64,000 bases of DNA from Clostridium sp. UBA701 (GTDB taxonomy: Bacteria; Bacillota; Clostridia; Clostridiales; Clostridiaceae): contig DBMJ01000016.1 of the NCBI GenBank assembly GCA_002298125.1, positions 310,001-374,000 of the forward strand. Direction: 5' to 3'. The position numbers were made by a program, and so were the translations under genes. The notes under the pieces are model-generated. The model saw only the letters and a list, made by a program, of their open reading frames with translations. It had not been told where the DNA came from and did not search any database. Shown one piece after another: positions 34,683 to 43,741 of the stretch (position 1 is the first letter of the stretch; the number at the start of each line of letters is the position of its first letter).

Positions 34683-35532
34683 TATGTCCTTGAAGAAGTT
34701 TTGAAAGTGCAGGTTGACTTGTATTAAAGTAGTCTGCAATTTCTGAAAGAGTATATTTTTCCTCTAGAGCTTTTTTTACTAGAGCAATTTTTATGTGAGT
34801 TAAATATCTTTTTCTACAGCCTGAAGCTATTAATTCTATATCTTCAGGATGTAGTTTAGATGAGTCAACAATTTCTTGCATTGAAACTCTTGTCGGCAAC
34901 TCTAATTTCATATCTGGATATATGTTTTGAGCTTTATATTGGTTTAATTGTTGGTTGAAAAACTCATAATCCTTTTCAGCTGTTTCCTCATTTCCATTGG
35001 AGTTCATAAGCTTTAAATAAAGTTCGAGGGCCTTTTGCTTATTAGTATCAAATACTAATAGTGGGAAACTAACATTTACAAAATTTGAGGAACCTCTTAA
35101 ATAAAATTTATGACTTCTCCAACTATAATCATCAACTTTAGTACATATTTTTGCTCGTACGGGGTTTCTATGAATATACCTTATGAGCCATAGAAAATAT
35201 TCATTCGATTGCACTAACTTGCTGTTGAATCTTCCTTGGAAGACATGTCCATTAAGGTTTAACTTATCTTTAATAAATTTTCCTGTTACATTATTGATAT
35301 TAAACATTACATCGCTTATGGAATCTTTGAAGGTTTGTATTAACAAATGATAATGATTGTTCATAATAACATATGCAAGAATACTATAATCAAATTTCTT
35401 ATTGTATTCTTTTAACTGTTTCATGAAAAAACTTTTAGCAGCATCATCTTCAAATATAAAAGCTTTATTATTCCCTCTTTGCCATACATGATGAATGGCC
35501 CCTTCAAAATTTCCTCTTTCCCGGTTTGACAT
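34678..35532 (-). CDS. REP-associated tyrosine transposase (RAYT, Y1/HUH family)
   Basis: A single-strand HUH transposase related to IS200/IS605 TnpA. The N-terminus GAIHHVWQRGNNKAFIF, the metal-binding HxH in IMNNHYHLLIQ (about 70-76), GHVFQGRFNSKLV and WLIRYIHRNPVRAKI are the TnpA_REP signature; the catalytic Tyr is within or just before RYIHRNP. The C-terminus has a helix-turn-helix (YTLSEIADYFNTSQPALSKLL), probably for target or repeat binding. At about 284 residues it is longer than IS200 TnpA. ATG 35532 follows AGGTGA. The gene is enclosed by 29-bp inverted repeats F and G; such transposases move or maintain short palindromic repeats in their host genome. Confidence 0.9.
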   Translation of the reverse strand: MSNRERGNFEGAIHHVWQRGNNKAFIFEDDAAKSFFMKQLKEYNKKFDYSILAYVIMNNHYHLLIQTFKDSISDVMFNINNVTGKFIKDKLNLNGHVFQGRFNSKLVQSNEYFLWLIRYIHRNPVRAKICTKVDDYSWRSHKFYLRGSSNFVNVSFPLLVFDTNKQKALELYLKLMNSNGNEETAEKDYEFFNQQLNQYKAQNIYPDMKLELPTRVSMQEIVDSSKLHPEDIELIASGCRKRYLTHIKIALVKKALEEKYTLSEIADYFNTSQPALSKLLQGHK

Positions 35533-35592
35533 TGACTTCACCTCAGCCTAAAGTCTTGCCATTTATATACCATTTAATCCTGTGATTATAAT

Positions 35593-35621
35593 AATAAGTT
35601 ATAACTCATATGGATGCCATT
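35593..35621 (-). repeat. REP-like repeat, inverted copy G
   Basis: The only inverted copy in the window. On the minus strand it begins AATGGCATCCATATG and includes AGTTATAACT. It supplies the end (MASI and stop) of the Nudix gene at 35606. Confidence 0.9.
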
Positions 35622-36217
35622 GTCTGTAGTATCAATAACGCCTTAATATCTATTTTAATATCTTTCTTAAGCAATTCCCTTGCTTCCTGCCTATTCACAA
35701 GAATTGCTTCTATATCCTCATCGTCCTCAAGATATCTGTCTGAAAGCTCTCCTTCACAGCTGCAATAAACCATGGCTACGGATTCGTCTGTCATCCCTGA
35801 GGATACATAGACCTTTTGCTTTGTCTTTTCGTAGTCTATCTTTAGAAGAGACAGGCCGGTTTCCTCCTTAAGCTCTCTACCTACAGCTTCCTCCATGACT
35901 TCGTTTTTATCTACAAGTCCTGCAGGGAGCTCATATACGTAGTCATTTAACGGAATCCTAAACTGCTTTATAAGCACAAGGCTATTAGTGCTCTCATGGA
36001 TGGCGGCTATTATAACAGCGTCTATGCTCTCCTCCCTGCCCTGAAAAAATTGTGCCATGAGAGTGCTGTAATCCTTTCTAGATGCAATAGTCCAATGCCT
36101 TTTATCTCCCTTTTTATTCTCATATTCAGCATCATAAAGACTAAGATACTTAGTCTCTGCAAGAGGGGTAATTTTTTTTATTTTATTTTTCACTTTGTTT
36201 TTTATCATAATTAACAC
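35606..36217 (-). CDS. Nudix hydrolase, ADP-ribose pyrophosphatase type
   Basis: A 203-residue protein that probably hydrolyses ADP-ribose or a related nucleoside diphosphate sugar. The Nudix box is complete: LPAGLVDKNEVMEEAVGRELKEETG (about 100-124), with REL-EETG intact. The following YVSSGMTDESVAMVY is typical of NudF-like enzymes. The stop codon lies in repeat copy G, and the last few residues are repeat-derived. A more internal ATG two codons in is an equally good start. Confidence 0.88.
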   Translation of the reverse strand: MLIMIKNKVKNKIKKITPLAETKYLSLYDAEYENKKGDKRHWTIASRKDYSTLMAQFFQGREESIDAVIIAAIHESTNSLVLIKQFRIPLNDYVYELPAGLVDKNEVMEEAVGRELKEETGLSLLKIDYEKTKQKVYVSSGMTDESVAMVYCSCEGELSDRYLEDDEDIEAILVNRQEARELLKKDIKIDIKALLILQTMASI

Positions 36218-36487
36218 CTGCCATTACAATTAATTTTTTACCGGAATCAAAAAACCACCTGCATCGTAATAAAAACATCAAATGCATCGGAATAACACAC
36301 AACGGGCACTGAAGCATAAACTCCATTTGAAGCGAAGTTTCACCTTATAATTATACCTCTTTGTGCAGCTTTCTCCAACCTATGTTATAATTAAGGGATT
36401 AGAAAAAATAAATTAGGGATTAGAAAATAAATTAAGGATTAGAAAAAATAAGTTAGGTATTAAAAAAATAAGTTATGGAGAAAAGAT
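36218..36487 (+). repeat. Upstream region of the SNF2 gene with imperfect 20-22-bp tandem repeats
   Basis: Between 36391 and 36475 the pattern TTAGGGATTAGAAAAAATAA recurs four times with small changes and lengths of 19-22 bp. It lies directly before the ribosome-binding site of the helicase gene. The rest of the gap (36218-36390) shows no gene. Confidence 0.7.
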
Positions 36488-39394
36488 ATGTTAAAGGAAG
36501 GCAAACAGCTTAAAATATTCAAAAGCGAAAGCAATATCTTAGATATGCTTTTAGTGGATGATAAAAAGAGTGAAGAAATAAAAATAGAAATATTTATAAA
36601 TAAAAATGAGTGGAGTGACAGGCTTACTGCTGAGTTTAAGATCGGCCTTAATTCCATGAGCTCTAATAATCTTTATATTTTAAAGGATATTAAGCAGTTT
36701 TTAGTGGCTCTTTACAATAAAATCCCCATAAGCTATAGCAAAAATTTTACCTTTAATATCAGACATCAAAGGCTAAATACAAGAGACAAAAGGCTTATAG
36801 ATTTTATTGAAACCTTAATAGAGCTAAAGGGCAGCCATAAATATGTAAATAGGAATGAAGAAAAGGTTATAGATGGCAAATATCTAAATATCCCAAACTC
36901 CATGGTAAGAGAATTTTTTGAGGTCATATCAAAGCATAGGGTTTTTCTAAATGAGGGCTTTTTCAATAGACCTGTGGAAACGGAGTTTTTGCATGAGCAG
37001 CCTCCTATAGATTTTGATATAAAGCTTTTAATGGATAACTATGTGCTAAAGTCCCCAGGAGGAATGCCTGAGGTGTTAGGCTCTAAAAATGACGTTTTTT
37101 TATATGGCTCAATCATATATTTGCCAGAGTATGAGTATTGCTATAAGATTGCCCCTTACATTAAGGTGTTTAAACGCAGCAGGGCTGTAACTATAGGGTG
37201 TAAAGAGGAGGATAACATATTAAGAAAGTTAATCCCGGAGCTTAGCTATCTATCCCCGCAGGTTACACTATCCAAATCTATAAAGGAGAAGATAGTAACA
37301 GGTGAGTGCAGCTTTAGTTTTTACTTTGACCAGGAAGAAAAGGATATTATACTTGCAGTAAAGGTGGCTTATGGCGGTTATCAATTCAATATGCTTGAAG
37401 ATTGCAGTGAAAAGATAATATATAGGGATTCTAAAAAGGAACAAAGGGTAATTTCAACCCTTAGGGGCTTAGGCTTTCATGAGATTAAGGAGAAATTTTA
37501 TCTTTTAATGGAAGAAGACTATATTTTTAGATTTTTCAAGAGTGAAATCGATAAACTAAAAGAACTGGGAGAGGTATATTATTCTGAGAGCTTTAAAGGT
37601 ATAAAAGCCATTGGCAAAAAAGGTATCAGTGGTGATATTAAGGCTGGAAAATACAACTATTTTGAGCTTAGCTTTCAAATTGGAGATATACCAGCAGAGG
37701 AGACTACCCATATCCTTAGGGCCTTTAGGGATAATCAAAAATACTACAAGCTGAAAACTGGGGAATATCTTGATCTGGAGGAGCTTCAGCTAAATAGTTT
37801 TTTAAAGCTTTTAGATTCAGTTTCTCCGGAGAAGGTACACGAGAATTGCATTGAAGTAGCTAGAGGCAAGGGTGCCTATTTATATGGTTATCTAGAGGAA
37901 AACAGTATCAGATACATAAAGGGAAAGTCAGAGTTGAAGGAAATAAGAGATAAGCTTAAAAATATTCATAAGCTAAAGCAAAGCGAGCCAGTTGGTTTAA
38001 AGGGTGAGCTTAGAGCATATCAGAAGGTAGGCTATAATTGGTTTAAGACATTGGACTATCTAGGCTTTGGTGGAATACTAGGAGATGAAATGGGGCTTGG
38101 TAAAACCCTGCAGACCATTGCCTTCTTAGCAGCTAACAAGGGAAGTCGTGCCTTAATTGTAGTTCCCACCTCTTTAACCTATAACTGGATGAGTGAATTT
38201 GAAAAATTCGCCCCTGATGTAGCTGTTGCTGCAGTTAACGGGTCAAGAGAAGATAGAGAAGAAAAGTTTTCAAATATGGATAATTATGACGTTATTATTA
38301 CAACCTATAACCTGCTAAAAAGGGATATAGAGTTTTATAAGGACATAGAATTTGATTACTGCATCTTAGATGAAGCTCAATATATAAAAAATCCAAATTC
38401 CCAAAATGCGGGAGCTGTAAAGGAGATTAAGGCACGTACACGCTTTGCTCTATCTGGAACGCCCATAGAAAACTCTCTTATGGAGCTTTGGTCCATATTT
38501 GATTTTATTATGCCGGGATATCTTTATGATGAAAAGAGATTCAGTGTAAGATATCATAAAAAGCTGAGGGAAAGCCCAGAGGTGTTAGAGGAGCTAAATA
38601 AACTTATAAAGCCCTTTATTTTAAGGAGAAGGAAGAAGGAGGTTATTAAGGAGCTCCCTGACAAGATAGAAAAGACCCTTATGGTGACCTTGGAGGAGGA
38701 GCAAAAGAGAGTTTATAAAACCTATGCCAGCTACGCTGTGGAACTAATTAAAAAGAAGGTGCGGGATGATGAATTTAAGAGTAGTAAGATAGAAATACTT
38801 GCTTATCTTACAAAGCTGAGACAGCTATGTCTTGATCCTTCGGTTTTGATGAAGGACTATAATGGCGGCAGTGGAAAGATTGAAGCCCTTGTGGAGCTGC
38901 TTTTACAAAGCATAGAGGAGGGGCATAGAATATTAGTATTTTCTCAGTTTACCACTGTATTAAAAAATATTGGTAAGAGAATTGCAGCTGAAAATATTGC
39001 CTATAGTTATCTTGATGGCTCTATACCTTCAGAAAAAAGAATGGAGCTGGTAAGGGCCTTTAATGCTGGAGAAAATTCAGTATTTTTAATAAGCCTGAAG
39101 GCTGGAGGAACAGGATTAAATTTAACCTCAGCTGATATTGTAGTCCACTTTGACCCATGGTGGAATCCAGCAGTGGAGGAGCAAGCCACAGACAGAGCTC
39201 ATAGAATAGGGCAAAAAAATGTGGTTGAGGTAATAAAAATCATAGCCAAGGGTACTATAGAGGAGAAGATAGTGTCACTACAGGGAGAGAAGAAAAAGCT
39301 TATATCAAGGCTTATGGGAGATGACTTGTCTAGTGGTGAAGGTTTTGCAGCACTAAGCGATGAGGAAATATTTGAATTATTCACGGCGGAATAG
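36488..39394 (+). CDS. SNF2-family DNA-dependent ATPase/helicase
   Basis: A 968-residue protein. The N-terminal half is the bacterial SNF2-associated region, without motifs I can name. The ATPase core starts near residue 500: motif I GDEMGLGKTLQT (about 532-543), motif II DEAQ (about 628-631), motif III ALSGTPIENS, and the C-terminal lobe with SQFTTVL, SLKAGGTGLNLTSAD, HFDPWWNPAVEEQATDRAHRIGQ. Such proteins remodel protein-DNA or RNA polymerase complexes (compare RapA). It stands alone here; no restriction or defence partner is adjacent. Start ATG seven bases after GGAG. Confidence 0.92.
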   Translation: MLKEGKQLKIFKSESNILDMLLVDDKKSEEIKIEIFINKNEWSDRLTAEFKIGLNSMSSNNLYILKDIKQFLVALYNKIPISYSKNFTFNIRHQRLNTRDKRLIDFIETLIELKGSHKYVNRNEEKVIDGKYLNIPNSMVREFFEVISKHRVFLNEGFFNRPVETEFLHEQPPIDFDIKLLMDNYVLKSPGGMPEVLGSKNDVFLYGSIIYLPEYEYCYKIAPYIKVFKRSRAVTIGCKEEDNILRKLIPELSYLSPQVTLSKSIKEKIVTGECSFSFYFDQEEKDIILAVKVAYGGYQFNMLEDCSEKIIYRDSKKEQRVISTLRGLGFHEIKEKFYLLMEEDYIFRFFKSEIDKLKELGEVYYSESFKGIKAIGKKGISGDIKAGKYNYFELSFQIGDIPAEETTHILRAFRDNQKYYKLKTGEYLDLEELQLNSFLKLLDSVSPEKVHENCIEVARGKGAYLYGYLEENSIRYIKGKSELKEIRDKLKNIHKLKQSEPVGLKGELRAYQKVGYNWFKTLDYLGFGGILGDEMGLGKTLQTIAFLAANKGSRALIVVPTSLTYNWMSEFEKFAPDVAVAAVNGSREDREEKFSNMDNYDVIITTYNLLKRDIEFYKDIEFDYCILDEAQYIKNPNSQNAGAVKEIKARTRFALSGTPIENSLMELWSIFDFIMPGYLYDEKRFSVRYHKKLRESPEVLEELNKLIKPFILRRRKKEVIKELPDKIEKTLMVTLEEEQKRVYKTYASYAVELIKKKVRDDEFKSSKIEILAYLTKLRQLCLDPSVLMKDYNGGSGKIEALVELLLQSIEEGHRILVFSQFTTVLKNIGKRIAAENIAYSYLDGSIPSEKRMELVRAFNAGENSVFLISLKAGGTGLNLTSADIVVHFDPWWNPAVEEQATDRAHRIGQKNVVEVIKIIAKGTIEEKIVSLQGEKKKLISRLMGDDLSSGEGFAALSDEEIFELFTAE

Positions 39395-39442
39395 AGAAGC
39401 TGAAAAGTTGGCAGATGGAGTATTTACTGAATTATAGAAGCA

Positions 39443-39484
39443 CAAAAAAGCTTTTAGTGTTAATAGCACTGGAGCTTTTTTTAT
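39443..39484 (+). terminator. Intrinsic terminator after the SNF2 gene
   Basis: AAAAAAGCTTTTAGTG pairs with CACTGGAGCTTTTTTT around 39445-39482, a stem of about 14 bp ending in a U-run. Confidence 0.8.
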
Positions 39485-39543
39485 TCTGTAAAAAATGTCG
39501 TTTTATGCATTAATAAAGGATAGAAGCAATTAGCAAATATTAC

Positions 39544-39570
39544 TAAACTGTTAACGATTTTATTCGATAT
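39544..39570 (+). promoter_or_regulatory. Candidate sigma-D (flagellar) promoter of the chemoreceptor gene
   Basis: TAAA (39544-39547), 15-bp spacer, TTCGATAT (39563-39570) resembles the Firmicute motility sigma consensus TAAA-N15-GCCGATAT. It lies about 190 bp upstream of the receptor start. Confidence 0.4.
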
Positions 39571-39758
39571 ATAATATAATTGATATTAACGCAAAACAAG
39601 ACAATATATTTTGTCATAAATTGGGATGGTTTTAAATTCTAGGGGGCTTATTGATTATTAGATGAAATATGGAGGTGAAGGTCAATATTTGAGAATTAAT
39701 ATAGTAGATTAACTTAATAGAAAAGCGTTAAATCTAATTTAAAGGGGGGGATTTATAA

Positions 39759-41777
39759 ATGAAGCTAAAGCACAAAATTATTATTCCAGTAATTTTAATT
39801 GTAACCATAGGTATAATATCAGTGTCATCCATTGCATATTATCTGGAAAAGGGGATAATTTCAAATCAGATGGATGAAATAACAGTAAATAAGGTAACAG
39901 AAGTTGAAAGCTATGTTAAAAATCAAGATGATAAAATTAAAGAACTTAAAGGAAATCTTTCAAAGGACTACCTAACAAAGGTTAAGAGTATAGCCTTTAT
40001 GATAGAACAAAAACCTGAAATAATTGAGTCAAGCGAAAAGCTTAAAGAGCTTGCAAAGAGTATGGATATTGAAGAAATTCATATTACTGATGAAAAAGGT
40101 GTTATTAGATGGGGTACCGTAAAGGATTTTTTCGGATTTGATTTTAATTCCTCTGAGCAAACGAAACCCTTTTTAGGCTCGTTAAATGACAAAAACTTTG
40201 AATTAGCACAGGAACCACAGGAAAGAGGTACTGATAAGGTATTGTTTCAATATATAGGGATAGCAAGAAGAGACAAGACAGGAATAGTTCAAATTGGTGT
40301 AAAGCCTGAAAGACTTCAAAATGAGCTGGCAAAAGCTGACCTTAAGGAACTAAGTAGTCTTTATAAATTTGGAAAAAATGGATACATAATAATTGCAGAT
40401 AAGAATACGGGAAATATTTTGTGCCATAAGTACCCAGGTGAAGTGGGGAAAAATGCTGGAAATTATGATTGGGGCAAGAAGATTAAAGAAAAGGAGTCAG
40501 GAAATTTTGAATATAAGGAAGATAATGCAACCAATTATATGAGCTACAAGTTATCAGGAAATTATTACATTTGTGCTACTATTCCTGAGAGTGAGCTTAT
40601 GGGCGGGTTAAACAAACTTCTACTTGATATTTCAATAATAGCAATTGTGGCAATTGCCGTTGGTATTACAATAATGGCGTTAATTACAAGAAGAATCTCC
40701 TCTTCTCTTCAAACAGTTTCTAGCAATTTAAATTTAATAGCCACAGGAGACTTTTCTATGGAGGTTCCAGAGGAGTTTAAAAAGAAGAAGGATGAGCTGG
40801 GTGATATTGCAAGAGCTGTTAGTGCAATGCAGAAGGCCTTAAAGGACTTAGTAAATAACGTTAAGACTGAATCTGTAAATATCAAAACGGTGGTGGAGCT
40901 TGTTTCTAAAAATATGAAAAAGCTAGATATGAACACAGAAGAAGTATCTGCCACTACAGAGGAATTATCTGCAGGTATGGAAGAAACAGCAGCCTCCTCT
41001 GAGGAGATGAGCGCCACATCCCAAGAGATTGAAAAAGCAATTCAAGCCCTTGCTGAGAGAGCTCAAAGAGGAGCAGGAGAAGCTTCGGAAATCAACAAGA
41101 GAGCTGTGGATTTGAAAAATGGCTTTGCTGAATCCTACAAAAATGCTATAGATATGTTTACCCAGACAAAACAAAGCCTAGAAAGAGCTCTAGAGGATGC
41201 CAAGGTAATAGAGCAAGTCAATTTACTATCAGAAGCAATAATGCAGATAACCTCACAAACCAATTTATTGGCACTTAATGCTGCTATAGAGTCGGCAAGA
41301 GCTGGGGAAGCAGGTAAAGGCTTTGCGGTAGTAGCAGAGGAAATAAGAAAGCTTGCAGAGCAGTCAAAGAATACAGTAATTGAGATACAAAACATCACTG
41401 GAAAGGTTACTGATTCAGTGCATAATTTGTCTGACAGCTCAAATAGACTTTTAAGCTTTATGTCAGAGGACGTGAATAATGATTATAGGACAATGCTTGA
41501 GGTTGCTGATAAATATAGTGCGGATGCGAGACTTGTAGATAATCTGGTTACAGATTTTAGTTCAACCTCAGAGGAACTCCTAGCTTCAATTCAGGAGGTG
41601 TTAAGAACTATTGATCAGGTAGCACAATCTGCCAATGAGGGAGCAGAGGGCACTACAAATATTGCTCAAAAGGTAAGTGATTTAACCCAGGAAGCTCATG
41701 CAATAAGTGAGACAGTAAATGATTCAAAGGTTAGTGCTGACAAGCTTGAAGGAGAGATATCTAAATTTAAGCTTTAA
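39759..41777 (+). CDS. Methyl-accepting chemotaxis protein
   Basis: A 672-residue chemoreceptor. An N-terminal membrane helix (about 7-28) is followed by a roughly 250-residue extracellular Cache-like sensor with DLKELSSLYKFGKNGYIIIADKNTGNIL, a second helix (about 286-310), a HAMP domain, and the cytoplasmic signalling domain. Its hairpin tip reads IMQITSQTNLLALNAAIESARAGEAGKGFAVVAEEIRKLAEQS in the sequence (motif given by its conserved segments). Strong GGGGGGG ribosome-binding site. Ligand unknown. Confidence 0.92.
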   Translation: MKLKHKIIIPVILIVTIGIISVSSIAYYLEKGIISNQMDEITVNKVTEVESYVKNQDDKIKELKGNLSKDYLTKVKSIAFMIEQKPEIIESSEKLKELAKSMDIEEIHITDEKGVIRWGTVKDFFGFDFNSSEQTKPFLGSLNDKNFELAQEPQERGTDKVLFQYIGIARRDKTGIVQIGVKPERLQNELAKADLKELSSLYKFGKNGYIIIADKNTGNILCHKYPGEVGKNAGNYDWGKKIKEKESGNFEYKEDNATNYMSYKLSGNYYICATIPESELMGGLNKLLLDISIIAIVAIAVGITIMALITRRISSSLQTVSSNLNLIATGDFSMEVPEEFKKKKDELGDIARAVSAMQKALKDLVNNVKTESVNIKTVVELVSKNMKKLDMNTEEVSATTEELSAGMEETAASSEEMSATSQEIEKAIQALAERAQRGAGEASEINKRAVDLKNGFAESYKNAIDMFTQTKQSLERALEDAKVIEQVNLLSEAIMQITSQTNLLALNAAIESARAGEAGKGFAVVAEEIRKLAEQSKNTVIEIQNITGKVTDSVHNLSDSSNRLLSFMSEDVNNDYRTMLEVADKYSADARLVDNLVTDFSSTSEELLASIQEVLRTIDQVAQSANEGAEGTTNIAQKVSDLTQEAHAISETVNDSKVSADKLEGEISKFKL

Positions 41778-41903
41778 GTATTCACTGCAAAATAGAGAAT
41801 TTTTTTAAAATAATAGAAGGAATATTCAGATAATTGTAGAAATAAATATGTCATAGGATTGGTTTTTTGAAAACTGATCAATATATTTTAGGAGGTGCAT
41901 GCT

Positions 41904-41987
41904 ATGCCAGACAAGGGTAAGAGTAAAAGTGGCTCCACTAAGAAAAATGACAAGAAGAACGACAAGAAGAAAACTGCAAAAAAATAG
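41904..41987 (+). CDS. Small lysine-rich protein, 27 residues
   Basis: ATG six bases after AGGAGGTG opens a 27-codon frame starting MPDKGKSKSG and ending KKTAKK, with nearly half the residues lysine, in KKNDKKNDKKK blocks. A perfect terminator follows the stop by four bases, so the unit has a ribosome-binding site, a frame and a terminator of its own. The strongly basic, low-complexity composition suggests binding to nucleic acid or another polyanion. I do not recognise a family. Confidence 0.65.
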   Translation: MPDKGKSKSGSTKKNDKKNDKKKTAKK

Positions 41988-41991
41988 CATG

Positions 41992-42026
41992 ATACAACAC
42001 ATAGGTAGTCTATGTGTTGTATTACC
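41992..42026 (+). terminator. Intrinsic terminator of the lysine-rich small gene
   Basis: ATACAACACATAG (41992-42004) and CTATGTGTTGTAT (42010-42022), a 13-bp perfect stem with 5-nt loop. Confidence 0.85.
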
Positions 42027-42063
42027 CATCTTTGCAGGCTGTATTTAATAAGTGAGAAATTTT

Positions 42064-42100
42064 AAAGTGCTAGATAGCAGTATATCTAGTACTTTTTTAA
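42064..42100 (+). terminator. Second hairpin with U-run
   Basis: AAAGTGCTAGATA pairs with TATCTAGTACTTT (one mismatch), followed by TTTAATTTT. From here to 42262 I see no gene, only the leader of the dipeptidase gene. Confidence 0.65.
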
Positions 42101-42262
42101 TTTTAACAGCTTTGTATACTTATTTTGCAAGCCTAGTGTTAAAGGCTATAAGGATATTAAAGGAGATTAGTGTTATAGTGAAAGAAAAAGGATTAATTAG
42201 CAAGCACATTAAGAAGTAACCAAGGCGATTTTTACGGATAAAAATGAGGAGGAGGATAATGA

Positions 42263-43654
42263 ATGATAGATTTTTCTAAGGAAGCTGAAAAGTATAGGGA
42301 AGAATTTTTAATGCTTCTAGAGCAGTGGATTGGAATAGCTTCAGTATATGATGAAGACAGTATAAATGATATTATGCCCTTTGGAGAAGAGGTTCACAGC
42401 GCCTTGCAGTGGTTTTTAAATTTGGGAAAGAGCCATGGGTTTCACACAAAAGATGTGGATGGTTATGCTGCTCACATAGAGTATGGTACTGGTGAAGAGT
42501 ATGTGTATGCTTTTGGACACTGTGATGTGGTGCCAGGAGGAGAGGGGTGGAGTGGTAATCCCTTTAAGCTTTTAAAGCATGGGGATAAGCTTATCGGAAG
42601 AGGTGTTATAGACGATAAGGGGCCCCTGCTTGCTGCATATTTAGCTTTGAAGCTTTTAAAGGACAATAATATTTTACCTAATAGAAGGATAAGAGTTGTT
42701 GCAGGAGGGAATGAAGAAAGCGGCTTCAGCTGTATTAGGCACTACTTTCAAAAGGAGCCTAGGCCTACCTATGGTTTTACTCCAGATGCCAAGTTCCCAG
42801 TAATAAACGGAGAAATGGGAGGAGCTATAATAAATATAAATAATATAAATGGAGCTTTTGAAAATGAGAAATTTACAATGATAGGGGGACAAGTACACAA
42901 TACTATACCAGACTATGTTAAAATTACAGGTTTAAATATAGAAGAACAAAGTGAGGAATTTAGAAAATTCCTAGAGAATCAAGATTTAGGCTTTGAATAT
43001 CTAGAAAATGAAAATTTAAAAGCAGGCTTTAAGCTTATTGGAAAAGGGGGACATTCCTCCAAGCCTGAAAAGGCCAACAACCCTATTGAAAAGGCCTTTA
43101 AGCTTATAAAGGATATGTTAAAAGAAAAAGGGATTGTGGAGCTTGAGAAGTTATTTTCGGGAGATAACATAGATGGCAAATTGTTTGGATTAAATAAGAG
43201 TGGAAAATGTGGAGTGCTTAAGATAGTGCCAACAATAATCCATATAGAAAAGGGTTTAATCAATTTGAATTTAAGTGTGAGATATCCAGAATGCTATACA
43301 GCTGAGGAGATTATAAAGGCAATAGAAGATTACTTTTTATGCCATGGACTAAATAGCTATAACTTTAGCCTTAGTGCTGATAAAAAGCCTAGCTATGTGG
43401 ATGAAAATTCGCCATTGGTTAAGAAACTATACAATATATATGTAAAGCATACAGGGGATACTATAAATAAGGTTAGAGTTACTAGTGCAGGAACCTATGC
43501 TTCAGAAATGGAGAACTCAGTGATATTTGGAGGGGAGTTTCCTGACGGCTCTTCAGGAAATGCGCATATGGCAAATGAATTTGGAAGTGAAGCTGCTTTT
43601 ATTAAGTCTATCGGCATGTATGCGGAGGCTTTATATGAATTGTGTAAGCTATAA
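42263..43654 (+). CDS. pepV: M20 dipeptidase, PepV-like
   Basis: A 463-residue zinc dipeptidase. Metal ligands and active-site residues appear in GHCDVVPGGEGW (His and Asp), GRGVIDDKGP (bridging Asp), GGNEESGF (Glu-Glu) and near the C-terminus GNAHMANEF (His). The length and the large lid insert match PepV, which cleaves dipeptides with an N-terminal L or beta residue. It precedes the PRD regulator and PTS genes in the same direction and with no strong terminator between, so it may share their substrate. Confidence 0.9.
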   Translation: MIDFSKEAEKYREEFLMLLEQWIGIASVYDEDSINDIMPFGEEVHSALQWFLNLGKSHGFHTKDVDGYAAHIEYGTGEEYVYAFGHCDVVPGGEGWSGNPFKLLKHGDKLIGRGVIDDKGPLLAAYLALKLLKDNNILPNRRIRVVAGGNEESGFSCIRHYFQKEPRPTYGFTPDAKFPVINGEMGGAIININNINGAFENEKFTMIGGQVHNTIPDYVKITGLNIEEQSEEFRKFLENQDLGFEYLENENLKAGFKLIGKGGHSSKPEKANNPIEKAFKLIKDMLKEKGIVELEKLFSGDNIDGKLFGLNKSGKCGVLKIVPTIIHIEKGLINLNLSVRYPECYTAEEIIKAIEDYFLCHGLNSYNFSLSADKKPSYVDENSPLVKKLYNIYVKHTGDTINKVRVTSAGTYASEMENSVIFGGEFPDGSSGNAHMANEFGSEAAFIKSIGMYAEALYELCKL

Positions 43655-43741
43655 ATAACATTATGGCACTTAAGAGGACATTGTGTATAAACACAACTAG
43701 ACAGAAAATGTTTACAATAGGTATATAGGATGGTGGATGAA

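Larger units (their letters stand above)
34654..35621. mobile_element. RAYT unit: transposase gene bounded by 29-bp inverted repeats
   Basis: A 968-bp unit with copy F at one end, copy G inverted at the other (28/29 identical), and the transposase gene inside. It fits precisely between the 3' ends of two genes, each of which takes its stop codon from the repeat. Movement of the five other copies in the window by this enzyme is inferred. Confidence 0.75.

Noticed and set aside
34654..35621. Conventional DDE insertion sequence with terminal inverted repeats
   Set aside because: The transposase is an HxH/Tyr Y1 enzyme, which does not use such ends. The inverted repeats fit the REP-RAYT arrangement, and no target-site duplication is evident.
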